This document shows, one piece after another, positions 1-8,460 of a DNA stretch of 64,000 bases. The notes under the pieces are model-generated. The model was not told the origin of the DNA. It ran no database searches and was given only the letters and a program-made list of their open reading frames with translations. Where the stretch lies: assembly GCA_050299855.1 (NCBI GenBank), contig JBNKWQ010000020.1:41464-105463 (forward strand), given 5' to 3'. Within the stretch, counting starts at the first letter, position 1. The number at the start of each line of letters is the position of its first letter. This DNA is from Hahella sp050299855 (lineage in GTDB: Bacteria; Pseudomonadota; Gammaproteobacteria; Pseudomonadales; Oleiphilaceae). The position numbers were made by a program, and so were the translations under genes.

Positions 1-2
1 TG

Positions 3-203
3 CTGGGCGCTTATCTGTTTGGTCTGGCAAGTATCATGCATCTGATACTACAGGGACTCGGCTTCGATATTTCACCGAACCTGTTGGCCATGCTGCCTTA
101 CCTGGCCACCATCATCGTACTGATGATCATTGCCAGTGATGCCATGAAATCCAAACTGAATACGCCGTTGGCCCTTGGCCAGCCATACCGGCCTCAAATC
201 TAG
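3..203 (+). CDS. ABC transporter permease, C-terminal fragment (nucleoside/simple-sugar type)
   Basis: Only the last 66 codons are in the window; the frame is open from base 3 to a TAG at 201-203. The fragment has a hydrophobic stretch (LLAMLPYLATIIVLMIIA), then a short cytoplasmic tail ending in PLALGQPYRPQI. That ending (membrane segment, then a P-L-G-x-P-Y tail) is what I know from the permeases of the BmpA/YufQ type that import nucleosides or related bases. The next gene is a RutR-like regulator, which fits a pyrimidine or purine uptake and catabolism locus extending to the left. The substrate is inferred, not seen. Confidence is limited by the short fragment. Confidence 0.65.
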   Translation: MGAYLFGLASIMHLILQGLGFDISPNLLAMLPYLATIIVLMIIASDAMKSKLNTPLALGQPYRPQI

Positions 204-240
204 GAAGCCGGCCCACAGTCGTTTTAAGCTATGGGCGAGC

Positions 241-340
241 GGTTTTACGTTAGAGGCGACTGGTCTTACGTTAGGGCCGAAAGGTATTACATCAGGAGCC
301 AAGCCGTTTTACATCAGGAGCCAAGCTGTATGGGAGCCAA
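241..340. repeat. Degenerate ~21-bp tandem repeat in the leader of the RutR-like gene
   Basis: Five consecutive units follow each other at 241-261, 262-282, 283-302, 303-324 and a shortened one at 325-340. Each has a GG/GC start, a TTAC core, a GTTAG or ATCAG step and a purine-rich end such as GGAGCCAA. The last units carry GGAG-like ribosome-binding sequences, and the final GGGAG lies about 9 nt before the ATG at 346. The array fills the gap between the permease stop and the regulator start, so it could be a multi-copy operator or a translation leader. No function is shown by the sequence alone. Confidence 0.7.
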
Positions 341-345
341 GCTAT

Positions 346-1026
346 ATGGTAGATAATGCCCGCACGATCAGCACCAGTCCGGAGAAACCGGCCGATGCAC
401 AAGTCGGCAAAGATACCAAGGATAGTATCCGCGTCCAGAACATGCGCAAGATTATACGCGCAGCAGAGCTGGAATTTGTGCGGCATGGCTACAAGGGCAC
501 CAGCATGCAGGCCATTGCTGACCGTGCGGAACTGCCCAAGGCCAATATTCATTACTATTTCAAAAGTAAAGCCAAGCTGTATAACTGTGTGCTGGAAAAC
601 ATCACCCAGCTTTGGAATGCCACCCTGGCGGACCTGTCTGAAGATGACGATCCCGCCACTGTGCTGAAGCGCTATATTCGCACCAAAGTGGAATTGTCCA
701 TGACCTACCCTGAAGCTTCAAAAATCTACGCGATGGAGGTGATTCAGGGCGCTCCCCACCTGCAGGAACAATTGCGCAAACATACCCGGCAATGGATGCG
801 GGAACGGGTAAAAATCATGGAGAGCTGGATTGCCCAAGGCAAGATGAAGCCGGTCAACCCCACCCATCTGATTTTCCTGATCTGGTCATCGACCCAACAC
901 TATGCGGACTTTGACACCCAGGTGCTGAACATTACCAACCAGCGTGAATATGAGCAGGACGATATTGAAGCCATCACCAAATTTCTCTGTGACGTTATAT
1001 TGAGTGGCTGCGACCTGGCGGTCTGA
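346..1026 (+). CDS. TetR-family regulator, RutR-like
   Basis: A 226-residue TetR-type repressor. The DNA-binding helix-turn-helix spans about residues 35-80 (ending in ANIHYYFKSKAKLY), and the rest is a helical ligand domain resembling the C-terminal domain of RutR/YcdC, which senses pyrimidines in Escherichia coli. RutR is about 212 residues, so the length fits. The frame stays open upstream to 175, but that extension is encoded by the tandem repeats and is low in complexity. I chose the ATG at 346 because a GGGAG lies 9 nt before it. It sits next to a nucleoside-type permease, supporting a role in nucleobase use. The exact ligand is inferred. It converges with the gene at 1071-1952. Confidence 0.8.
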   Translation: MVDNARTISTSPEKPADAQVGKDTKDSIRVQNMRKIIRAAELEFVRHGYKGTSMQAIADRAELPKANIHYYFKSKAKLYNCVLENITQLWNATLADLSEDDDPATVLKRYIRTKVELSMTYPEASKIYAMEVIQGAPHLQEQLRKHTRQWMRERVKIMESWIAQGKMKPVNPTHLIFLIWSSTQHYADFDTQVLNITNQREYEQDDIEAITKFLCDVILSGCDLAV

Positions 1027-1070
1027 CACCTGCTACACGGACGGGCCTGTTTCAACGGATCCTACTGCCA

Positions 1071-1952
1071 CTACCGAATAAACAGCCTGGCATCCCACCA
1101 AAGCGCTGGATCATCGAGGGGGGTTTGTGGTGGCAGGTCCGGGTTTTTCAGCCGGATCACCCGGCGCTTTTCCAGGTTCATCGCCGCCAGTGCCTTGACG
1201 TGATTAGGATGTCCCCGCAGCAACCGGTCAAATTCACCACTCGCCAGCAACTGTCTTAAACCTTTCTCCAGCCGATTGGCCAGTGGCTTATTGTTATTAC
1301 TGACAAAGAAGTAAACCGGCGCAGGATAGGTCAACACCAGGTTGGGTTCGGCAATCAGGTTGGTAAAAGTCGTGGATTCCAACTCGGAGAATATTTCCAG
1401 CACGCCACGGGGGAAATAATCGTACCTTCCACGACTGATCAGACGGAACATCTCGCTGTATTGCGGTGCTGTTTTCACCTGCAGGCCATTGGCATTGAGA
1501 ATTTTAGTATCCGGCCAGTCATGGCCCTGTAAAGCTGTATAGCCACGCAAATCTTCCAGCGTATGCACACCGGCAAACTTGCTGAGATTACTTTTATTGA
1601 TAATGGCCAAGCGCACGCCCAGCAGGCCTTTCATCAGAGGAATGCGGATAGGCAGCGCATTCTGTTCCCGCTCAGAGCTTGTCATAGTCCAGGCAACATC
1701 AAACACACGGCCCTGTTCCAGCAGCCAAAGCACCCGGCTTTGATAGACAAACTCGCGGCTCTCCTGCAGGGACGCATCGCCATACTCTTTCCGCGTGACA
1801 TCCAATGCGGCTTGCAGCAGATCGGTAAAATAGGCATTGCGGGTATCCGTAACTGACTGAGCGCGGGGGTGCCGAACAACAGTCTCCGCCCAAACGCAGG
1901 ATGAAAAGAGCTGCATTGCCAACGCAAACACCAGGATGGTCGTCTTTACCAT
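1071..1952 (-). CDS. Periplasmic solute-binding-like protein (SBP family 3 fold)
   Basis: 293 residues with a clear signal peptide (residues 1-22, cleavage near VWA|E). The mature part has the layout of a type-II periplasmic binding protein: an N-terminal lobe with a YFTDLLQAAL helix, a hinge around ALPIRIPLMKGLLGVRL, and a second lobe containing LEDLRGYTALQG and SEMFRLISRGRYDYFPRG. Such proteins are often stand-alone in gammaproteobacteria and are not always transport components; no ABC genes flank it. The ligand is unknown. ATG at 1950-1952. The gene lies downstream of the crotonase on the same strand, with a hairpin terminator between them, so it is probably transcribed separately. Confidence 0.7.
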   Translation of the reverse strand: MVKTTILVFALAMQLFSSCVWAETVVRHPRAQSVTDTRNAYFTDLLQAALDVTRKEYGDASLQESREFVYQSRVLWLLEQGRVFDVAWTMTSSEREQNALPIRIPLMKGLLGVRLAIINKSNLSKFAGVHTLEDLRGYTALQGHDWPDTKILNANGLQVKTAPQYSEMFRLISRGRYDYFPRGVLEIFSELESTTFTNLIAEPNLVLTYPAPVYFFVSNNNKPLANRLEKGLRQLLASGEFDRLLRGHPNHVKALAAMNLEKRRVIRLKNPDLPPQTPLDDPALWWDARLFIR

Positions 1953-2048
1953 TTCTGCATCCTTATCATTTCCGCTTCCTTAACATTTTCATTAGGTCTG
2001 TTACCCGGGCATGAACCTGATTTTAGTGTAGTAGATTCGCTCTGAAAT

Positions 2049-2074
2049 AACCGGCTCAGGGACAGGAGCCGGTT
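2049..2074 (-). terminator. Probable rho-independent terminator after the crotonase gene
   Basis: A 9-bp perfect stem (AACCGGCTC/GAGCCGGTT) with an 8-nt loop lies 39 bp past the crotonase stop. Read on the minus strand it is followed by TTATTTC, a moderate T tract, so it may terminate inefficiently. Confidence 0.6.
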
Positions 2075-2112
2075 TTAGAGTGTGATTGGAAAATTCAGTA
2101 TTGAAGGTGCTA

Positions 2113-2991
2113 TCAGTCTTTAAACTTGGGTTCGCGTTTTTGCATCTGTGCCATCATGGCTTCCTGGATGTCTTCGCTGATGAGCATCGCAGCATTCCAG
2201 GTGGCGACATAATTCAGGCTGTCCGCGACAGAGTGATCACGGCTGTATTTGATCATCTCCTTGGTGCCACGAATGGCCAGCGGCGACTTGGCGGCAATTA
2301 TATGGGCGGTCTCTTCCACACTGGCGAACAGCTCTTCTTTATTGGCGTAGGCATGGTTGGCCAGCCCCACACGGACGGCTTCTTCGGAGCGAACCTTACG
2401 GCCGGTGTATGCCAGTTCCCGCATCAACCCGTCTTGGATAATGTGCGGCAGACGCTGCAAAGTGCCGACATCAGCCGTCATGCCGATATCGATTTCTTTG
2501 ATCTGAAAGTATGCATCCTCGCTGACATAGCGCATATCGCAGCAGGACACCATGTCGACGCCGCCGCCGATACAGCCGCCATGAATGGCCGCCACCACTG
2601 GCTTACGGCAGCTTTCGATTGCGGTCAGGCAACCTTGCAGCTTCAGAACCATTTGTCGCAGGGATTCACGCTTACGTCCCTCACACTTTTCCTTGCTGGT
2701 CATGACAGAAGAAAAATCCATCAGGTCGATGCCTGAACAAAAGTGATTGCCGGCCCCTTGCAGGATGACCACCCGAACACTGCTCTGAGCATCAGCCCAC
2801 TCCATGGCGGCTTTCAGTTCTTCCCACATCGCCAGGTTGAGGGCATTGGCTTTTTCGGGACGGTTCAGCTCAACCAGCGCAACTGCCTGACACTGGGTAA
2901 CACTAATGGTGGTGTACTCCGGGGTAACGATATCGGACTGTGGTGAACTTTCCGGGTTGGTATTTGCTGATGATGTGCTTTCTGTAGACAT
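2113..2991 (-). CDS. Enoyl-CoA hydratase/isomerase family protein, dienoyl-CoA isomerase (ECH1)-like
   Basis: 292 residues of the crotonase fold. The oxyanion-hole segments are HFCSGIDL (83-90) and the glycine-rich GGCIGGGVDM (138-147). Residues 161-182 closely follow the signature of delta3,5-delta2,4-dienoyl-CoA isomerase: FQIKEIDIGMTADVGTLQRL, with Glu166 and Asp174 spaced like the catalytic pair of the rat enzyme. The likely role is moving double bonds during beta-oxidation of odd-position unsaturated fatty acids. The first about 25 residues are Ser/Thr-rich and probably disordered. ATG at 2989-2991 has a GAGG 6 nt upstream. A C9/A8 homopolymer tract lies about 25-40 nt upstream of the start. 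The isomerase call comes from motif memory; another crotonase activity is possible. Confidence 0.85.
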   Translation of the reverse strand: MSTESTSSANTNPESSPQSDIVTPEYTTISVTQCQAVALVELNRPEKANALNLAMWEELKAAMEWADAQSSVRVVILQGAGNHFCSGIDLMDFSSVMTSKEKCEGRKRESLRQMVLKLQGCLTAIESCRKPVVAAIHGGCIGGGVDMVSCCDMRYVSEDAYFQIKEIDIGMTADVGTLQRLPHIIQDGLMRELAYTGRKVRSEEAVRVGLANHAYANKEELFASVEETAHIIAAKSPLAIRGTKEMIKYSRDHSVADSLNYVATWNAAMLISEDIQEAMMAQMQKREPKFKD

Positions 2992-3013
2992 GTTGACCTC
3001 GAGTTCTGGCTCG

Positions 3014-3030
3014 TTTTTTTTGGGGGGGGG
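3014..3030. repeat. Adjacent T8/G9 homopolymer tract upstream of the crotonase gene
   Basis: Eight T (3014-3021) followed by nine G (3022-3030) on the plus strand; C9A8 when read toward the crotonase gene. It ends about 22 nt before the ATG at 2991, in the promoter or leader. Tracts of this length are prone to slipped-strand length change. Confidence 0.85.
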
Positions 3031-3103
3031 TATTTGCCTGACTATTCAGGTTAGCAGGGTTCATATTCACAAAGTTTACCCTGTTTACATTGAAGGCTGA
3101 AGC

Positions 3104-3925
3104 CTAGGAAATTGAGCTCGCCACAGGTTCAGGAGTGAAAGTCTGATACCCGACGAGCGGGTGACCCTGCAGAAAAACCGGCTCAGACATGGAAGCGGAG
3201 GAATGTGCCAACGCCAGCAACATGGCGTCAGAGCTTTTATATAGCTGATAACTCGAGACGGTAGAAGCCCCTATACGGGTAATCTTCGGCGCCTCTATTG
3301 CGAAGCCCACCTGCCCCATCACCCGCGCCAGGGCACTGCCGGTGCGTTTTACTTCCGCCTCTTTGAGTGTCCATAAGTAGGTGAAATACCGGTTGCGGTC
3401 CGGGCCAGATAACGCTTCCAGTCTTGCGGATTCCGCGTCCAGAAAAAAACGCCGCGCCAGCTTGAGACGATCGGTCTCAACCGGATATTCAATATCAATA
3501 CCCACGGCAGTCAACGCGAAAGCGACCGCCACCCAATGACGATGGTGGGTCACACTAAAATGCAGGAGAGGTTGGCAGAGGAGCTGGTCGCTATCGCTGG
3601 TCTGGTCGGGGCCGCGAAGATGAGGTTTGCCGCTTTCGGATTCGGCCATATTGACGGCCTGAGGAGAGCACCCCCACCACAGACCTGCCATTGAACGGGC
3701 CAGCGCCCGACCTACGATGGAGTTGGCTGCCGCACCAGCGTCCTTGATAGCGGCAATCCTTGCCTGTTCAGCCGGACCAAGCCATTGCCGGTAGAGTTCT
3801 ATCTCGGACATCCCCAGTGTGTTGGTATCTACCAACACTACCAGTGAATTCAGGAATTGCGGGGAATGCAGGCCTGATATAAGCATCTGCTGGAGAGTTC
3901 CGGCAGTCATCAGACCCAGTTTCAT
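3104..3925 (-). CDS. 4'-phosphopantetheinyl transferase (Sfp/Gsp superfamily)
   Basis: 273 residues. The superfamily signatures are present: HFSVTHHRHW (122-131), the Mg-binding GIDIE (142-146) and WTLKEAEVK (185-193). Such enzymes move the phosphopantetheine arm of CoA onto carrier proteins of fatty-acid, polyketide or siderophore synthesis. The frame is open further upstream, inside nhaD. I chose the ATG at 3923-3925 because TGAGGGG precedes it by about 9 nt and it begins 16 nt after the nhaD stop. The spacing suggests co-transcription with nhaD. No carrier-protein synthase is nearby, so the target is unknown. Confidence 0.85.
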   Translation of the reverse strand: MKLGLMTAGTLQQMLISGLHSPQFLNSLVVLVDTNTLGMSEIELYRQWLGPAEQARIAAIKDAGAAANSIVGRALARSMAGLWWGCSPQAVNMAESESGKPHLRGPDQTSDSDQLLCQPLLHFSVTHHRHWVAVAFALTAVGIDIEYPVETDRLKLARRFFLDAESARLEALSGPDRNRYFTYLWTLKEAEVKRTGSALARVMGQVGFAIEAPKITRIGASTVSSYQLYKSSDAMLLALAHSSASMSEPVFLQGHPLVGYQTFTPEPVASSIS

Positions 3926-3941
3926 GGTCAAAAGCCCCTCA

Positions 3942-5192
3942 CTATCCCAGCCACTGGCCAAGGAAGTACACATTGGCATAGCCCAGGGTAAAGCCGAACA
4001 GCAGTACCGCGCTGTATTTGGCATAGCCGGCAAATGTAAGATCACGCACCTTGGACATGGCCACGATTCCCGCTGCGGAACCAATCACCAGCAACGAACC
4101 ACCAACACCCACTGAATAGGTTAATGCCAGCCAGTCTGCCTTGGTCATGTCGATACCGGACTTCAGTACCGCTGCAGTCAGAGGCACATTATCGATCAAT
4201 GCGGACAAGAGTCCCATCAGGTAATTGGCAATCAATGGAGAACTCAAGCTGTACACCTCCACCAGGGAATTCAGCACGCCCACTTCCTTGAGCACGCCGA
4301 CGATCAACAGTATCCCCAGGAAGAACAGCAGAGTTTCAAACTCGATAATACGAACGTATTCAAGAATGGGATCAAGGTCATTGTCGTCGTTAAAGAAGCG
4401 CGCAATCAGGAACATGATGGAAAGGCCGAACAAGAAGGTCAGCACCGGCGGAACCTTGAATACGGCATTCAGCACAATGGTGCTGATAATGGTCAGCAGG
4501 AAGAGCGCGGATATGGCGATATCCACTTTACGTACGTTCGTGGAATGGCGCTGCACTTCCACAATGCCTTTCAGGCCGAAGGACAAACAACCTGCCACCA
4601 TCAATACGGAAATCAACGCAGGCACACTCAGCAGCATCAGATCGACAATGGCAACCCGGTTATCCAGGAAGATCATCAGCGTGGTCACGTCGCCGGTAAT
4701 CAATGCAACGCCACCACTGTTCACCGCGAAAACCACCAGCGCGCAAAATCTCAGGGTTTTTGCAGTGGGCAGTTTCAATGACAGGACCAGCGCTACCGAT
4801 ACCAGTGTCGCCGTGATGTTGTCAGCCAGTGAGGAAAACAGGAAACAAAAAACAGCTGTCAGAAACAGCAACTTTTTTTCAGAAATTTTCTCGGGCAGGA
4901 AAAGGTAGATAAGGTTTTCGATCAGGCCTTTTTTATTGAGGTAGGCAACAAAAGTCATGGCTGCCACCAGGAACAGCCAGAGGGTCGCGATTTCGCTGAT
5001 ATTGGATTCCAGACCGTGCTTGACCAGCTCGTAATTGCCTTGGTTAGTCTGGTAGATAAACAGAATGATCCAGGAAAAAGTTCCGAAAAACAGGGTAACT
5101 TTGGCTTTGTTGATATGGGTCACTTCTTCAAAAACAACTCCCAGCAGCGCCAATACTGCCAGAGCCAATAAAACCCAGTGCAAAAACATCAT
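3942..5192 (-). CDS. nhaD: NhaD-type Na+/H+ antiporter
   Basis: 416 residues, almost entirely membrane segments (about 10-12). It carries stretches typical of NhaD in the ion-transporter superfamily: SLADNITATLVSVALVL, VFAVNSGGVALITGDVTT and SALIDNVPLTAAVLKSG, with conserved Asp and Asn residues in membrane helices. It would exchange Na+ or Li+ for protons across the inner membrane, as in halophilic and marine bacteria. It lacks the longer N-terminal region of some NhaD proteins. ATG at 5190-5192 follows GGGAG by 7 nt. The phosphopantetheinyl transferase gene follows 16 nt later. Confidence 0.85.
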   Translation of the reverse strand: MMFLHWVLLALAVLALLGVVFEEVTHINKAKVTLFFGTFSWIILFIYQTNQGNYELVKHGLESNISEIATLWLFLVAAMTFVAYLNKKGLIENLIYLFLPEKISEKKLLFLTAVFCFLFSSLADNITATLVSVALVLSLKLPTAKTLRFCALVVFAVNSGGVALITGDVTTLMIFLDNRVAIVDLMLLSVPALISVLMVAGCLSFGLKGIVEVQRHSTNVRKVDIAISALFLLTIISTIVLNAVFKVPPVLTFLFGLSIMFLIARFFNDDNDLDPILEYVRIIEFETLLFFLGILLIVGVLKEVGVLNSLVEVYSLSSPLIANYLMGLLSALIDNVPLTAAVLKSGIDMTKADWLALTYSVGVGGSLLVIGSAAGIVAMSKVRDLTFAGYAKYSAVLLFGFTLGYANVYFLGQWLG

Positions 5193-5327
5193 TTACTTTC
5201 TCCCAAAAAATGCGCGGAGCATTTTCATATCACATCAACCGAGATGCAATTGGGGATTTTCACAATAAGCCCCAGAATGCCGAATTTTACGGTATCGTAA
5301 TGCCAGAATTGCGCCTATCCGTGCCTA

Positions 5328-6683
5328 TCAGGCCAAGTCTATATAGCGTTCAAGCTCAGCACGAAACGCTGCCTGTACACCCAGTCTTTTCATCATCCAA
5401 TAATGGCCGGCAATCATGCGGTCTATAAAAATGCTTTCCACCGGCGGCCTGAAGGACTCCATGTACTTGAACACCGTAGAGGCTTTTGATGCCACCTTCT
5501 TGTGCAGGTTGGCGTGGGTAAAATCGTAATACTGGTCCCGGTCGGCAAAGGGAATGATGAAGATGTCACGCCACATGGCGTAGTAGTCCTCTTCCACTGA
5601 AGGCTTGCCCTCTACTCTTACTCCAAGATCGATCAGGTAACGATCCAGAGCGTCATAGTCTTCGTGCAACCCGGCCACCAGTGCCTTCTTATAGGCATCG
5701 ATTATTTCCGGTTTAAGCCGTTTGACGCAGCCAAAGTCATACATGATGACTGTGCCGTCAGGGCGGAAAGCAAAGTTCCCGGCATGGGGATCACCATGTA
5801 TTGCCTGAAATTTAAACAACTGATCCGCCATAGTACGGAATAACCGCTGACCAATGAGGTTGATGGTCTCCTGGGAATAGCGGTCTTCGGTGATATCATT
5901 GATATGATCCCCTTCAACGCACTCCATGGTGAGAACCCGGCGTGAAGAGAGGGATGCCACTACCGTTGGAATAATCAGCCCTGAATCACCCTGGTGGAAG
6001 TCGACAAAGTCCTTGATATTGCGGGCTTCGTTTTCGTAATCAAGTTCCTCATTGAGACGCTCGCGAATTTCATTGAAGAGCTGATCCACACTGTCTTTGG
6101 GCAGCTTCAGCAGGCCGCCGAGCTTCAGGGTCAGTTTCAGCTGTTTCAGATCAGAATTAACGGATTTATCCACTCCCGGGTACTGAACCTTGACGATGAC
6201 ATCCTGCCCTTCAAAGGTTTTCGCCCGGTGCACCTGGCCGATGGAGGCGGCGGCGTATGGCTCAGGATCAAAGTCGGCAAAGAGTTCATCCGGGCCGGCA
6301 CCCAGTTCGTTTTCGATCTGCTGTCGAATCACTGAAAACGCCATGGGCGGCGCTTCTTTCTGTAGTTTCTGCAACGCGTCGGAAAATTCTTTAGGTAGAA
6401 AATCCTGGGTTTGGGAGGCAATCTGCCCCACCTTCATCACTGCGCCTTTCAATTCTCCCAGGGTATCGACAATCTGATCGGCCATTTTGCTATAGGCCTG
6501 GCTTTGTTGAGCCTGGTGGTCGGCAGCTTCAGAAAACTGCCGACGGACTTTGTTGGCGGCGTAGCTGCCGGCGACGGAAGCCGTCATACCTGCCAGCTTT
6601 AAAAACCGCTTGGTCCGGGAAGCCGGAGCTTTGGTTTGCTCCCTGACCTTACTGTCGGATTTGCCGTTAGTCGGCTTGGCCAC
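5328..6683 (-). CDS. ABC1/UbiB-family atypical kinase (AarF/ADCK type)
   Basis: 451 residues from a GTG start at 6681-6683, which has an excellent TCAGGAG 6 nt upstream; longer starts lack this. The ABC1 signatures are all present: KVGQ (84-87), the alanine-rich loop AAASIGQVH (144-152), the VKVQYPG lysine (165), the catalytic HGDPHAGNF and the metal-binding DFGCVKR. The first 50 residues are basic and low in complexity, with a weakly hydrophobic AGMTASVAGSYAA. Family members support ubiquinone synthesis or lipid metabolism. It is not in a ubi cluster, so I do not call it ubiB. 135 bp separate it from nhaD and no terminator is obvious. Confidence 0.85.
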   Translation of the reverse strand: MAKPTNGKSDSKVREQTKAPASRTKRFLKLAGMTASVAGSYAANKVRRQFSEAADHQAQQSQAYSKMADQIVDTLGELKGAVMKVGQIASQTQDFLPKEFSDALQKLQKEAPPMAFSVIRQQIENELGAGPDELFADFDPEPYAAASIGQVHRAKTFEGQDVIVKVQYPGVDKSVNSDLKQLKLTLKLGGLLKLPKDSVDQLFNEIRERLNEELDYENEARNIKDFVDFHQGDSGLIIPTVVASLSSRRVLTMECVEGDHINDITEDRYSQETINLIGQRLFRTMADQLFKFQAIHGDPHAGNFAFRPDGTVIMYDFGCVKRLKPEIIDAYKKALVAGLHEDYDALDRYLIDLGVRVEGKPSVEEDYYAMWRDIFIIPFADRDQYYDFTHANLHKKVASKASTVFKYMESFRPPVESIFIDRMIAGHYWMMKRLGVQAAFRAELERYIDLA

Positions 6684-6843
6684 AAAGGACTCCTGATAAG
6701 ACGATAAAACAAGACCGGCTATCTTAGCGCAACCGCCAGACGGCAAACATAGTTAAAAGGTGGGTAATGGCAGTAGCTGGTCGACTGTTGAGAAAATTTA
6801 ACGTTGAAGCGAGTTTCAAACGATCAGATTGTTGCGGGAGGGC

Positions 6844-7257
6844 TCAGGTACCGGACAATGGTCCGGTGCGGATTTTATTTAACAATGAATCATAACTGGA
6901 AAGCAGAGATTCTATCCTTTGCAGGTTATTCTGCAGAGCTTCCCGGCGCACCGCATTACTGCCCAGCATAAAATCCACCGGGTAGTCGAAACAGCTGAAC
7001 ACCTTTTCACGGCCGTTGGTCAGCACTTCAAGTTTGTCGATACGAATGTCGCCAAAATCCATCGCCAAGCATAAAGATAATACAGCCTTGCCGCCGGCTG
7101 GAAGGTCTTCATCGGTACGGATGGTCATGCCGTTGGCATTAAATTTAAGCACCTGGACTTTAACCCACTCATTGCTGAACACTCCTCTTCGGATTTTCAG
7201 CCGGGCATCCAAATGTAATGTGGGGTGCTTGGTTGGTCCCCTTTGACTTGGCTTCAT
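6844..7257 (-). CDS. PilZ-like domain protein
   Basis: 137 residues. The region 15-80 has the beta-strand pattern of PilZ domains: an arginine cluster (ARLKIRRG), then VKVQVLKFNANGMTIRT in place of the usual D/N-x-S-x-x-G loop, then LPAGGKAVLSLCL. The tail 95-137 is helical. PilZ domains bind cyclic di-GMP, but here the N-x-S-x-x-G loop is imperfect (NANG), so binding is uncertain. It lies downstream, on the same strand, of a diguanylate cyclase and a receiver-CheC gene, which supports a cyclic-di-GMP connection. An AGGAG lies about 15 nt before the ATG, rather far for a strong site. Confidence 0.6.
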   Translation of the reverse strand: MKPSQRGPTKHPTLHLDARLKIRRGVFSNEWVKVQVLKFNANGMTIRTDEDLPAGGKAVLSLCLAMDFGDIRIDKLEVLTNGREKVFSCFDYPVDFMLGSNAVRREALQNNLQRIESLLSSYDSLLNKIRTGPLSGT

Positions 7258-7408
7258 TGTTATTAAACGGCACTCCTGAGAACCGCGAAACTTTAGCGAA
7301 TCAACCTTGCAAAAGCAAAGTTTCTTATCACCTTGTTCTTAAGCGCCAGGAACCTATCAAACCCGTCATACCGGCGTTGCGGGATCTGCTCTGAACATTG
7401 AGCACAAT

Positions 7409-8368
7409 TCAGGATTTGAAAATGGTGGCCTTGTTACGCCCACCCTCCTTGGATTGATAGAGGGCTGTATCAGACCTTTGCAGCCACTCATGATAGTCTT
7501 CTACCGAGTGTTCCAACTCAGCGATACCGAGGCTGATCGTGAAGCGAATTTCCTTACCCTCATGTTTAACCAGTATCTTCTCCACCGTCGTCCGCAGCCG
7601 TTCGGCAAAGGCTTTACCGCAATCACCGTCAGTGTCAATCAGGATCAGCCCGAACTCTTCACCGCCATAGCGCCCGGCAATATCAGTGGCGCGCATCGTA
7701 TTCGTCAGAGTCTTGGACACCTGACGTATAACTTCATCCCCAGCCGGATGACCATAGGTGTCATTCACCTTTTTGAAGTGATCAATATCGAACATGAGTA
7801 ACGTGCTGGCTCTCCCTGTACGCTTGAAGCGGCGGTATTCCAGTTCCAGCTGCTCTTCCCAGTAGCGCCGGTTATACAGTTGTGTCAGCCCGTCAGTGCG
7901 ACTTAACTGCTCCAGCTGAGCATTGGCTTTGGCCAGTTGTTTGCTGTTGCTGGCAATGTCGGTGACATCATAAATAATGATGCAGATGTGGTTAACATCA
8001 CCGTTGGCGGATATCAAAGGGGAGATGGTGATGTTCTGATACATGAACTCTTCGGTACCGGTAATCGGCCGGTAATTCTTGAAACGGAACAAAAAGGGCC
8101 GTTGCTCCCAGGTGGTAAAGCTGCGGTTCTTCAGCATGAATACTGACTGGGCCTTATGCACAAACCAGTCACGGGGAATTTCCTGGAACAGATCAAACAG
8201 TACCTGGTTCCGCACCATGTGCGGCAGTAACCCACTATGATTCTCCATAAAGCCATTCCAGGCCTGCACTTTAAATTCCCGGTCCAGTACTACCAGCCCT
8301 ACATCAATGGTCTGGAGCATGTCCATTAACCAGTGAAACTCGGCGATATCAAATTTTTGGTTTGCCAT
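7409..8368 (-). CDS. PAS-GGDEF diguanylate cyclase
   Basis: 319 residues without membrane segments. A PAS-like sensor spans about 10-135 (starting MLQTIDVGLVVLDREFKVQAWN), followed by a short coiled linker (AKANAQLEQLSRTDGLTQLYNR) and a GGDEF domain. The active-site motif is GGEEF (235-239), a functional variant, and an RxxD inhibitory site (RATD, 226-229) sits five residues before it. It should make cyclic di-GMP from GTP in the cytoplasm, subject to product inhibition. It lies 92 bp downstream of the receiver-CheC gene on the same strand, so it is a plausible partner. Confidence 0.9.
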   Translation of the reverse strand: MANQKFDIAEFHWLMDMLQTIDVGLVVLDREFKVQAWNGFMENHSGLLPHMVRNQVLFDLFQEIPRDWFVHKAQSVFMLKNRSFTTWEQRPFLFRFKNYRPITGTEEFMYQNITISPLISANGDVNHICIIIYDVTDIASNSKQLAKANAQLEQLSRTDGLTQLYNRRYWEEQLELEYRRFKRTGRASTLLMFDIDHFKKVNDTYGHPAGDEVIRQVSKTLTNTMRATDIAGRYGGEEFGLILIDTDGDCGKAFAERLRTTVEKILVKHEGKEIRFTISLGIAELEHSVEDYHEWLQRSDTALYQSKEGGRNKATIFKS

Positions 8369-8422
8369 AGTGTTGTCTGAGTACCCCGGGTCGCCCGGAA
8401 GTCATATAGTTTTATTTACACC

Positions 8423-8445
8423 TGCGGATCTGATATCAGACCGCA
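8423..8445. repeat. 23-bp imperfect palindrome between the receiver-CheC and cyclase genes
   Basis: TGCGG and CCGCA arms enclose TCTGATATCAGA, giving a near-perfect palindrome with one mismatched pair. It lies in the 92-bp gap between the two genes. It could be an operator for a separate cyclase promoter or an RNA hairpin; no T tract follows. Confidence 0.5.
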
Positions 8446-8460
8446 CTTCAGGCCATCAGT

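Noticed and set aside
175..345. N-terminal extension of the RutR-like protein
   Set aside because: The extension is encoded by the tandem repeats, overlaps the permease stop region, and the ATG at 346 gives the expected family length.
2086..2736. 216-codon open frame on the plus strand
   Set aside because: It lies antisense to the crotonase gene, whose protein has clear family motifs; the antisense translation has no recognisable domain.
4225..4908. 227-codon open frame on the plus strand
   Set aside because: Antisense to nhaD; the translation is Ser/Thr/Arg-rich and low in complexity, as expected from the complement of membrane-segment codons.
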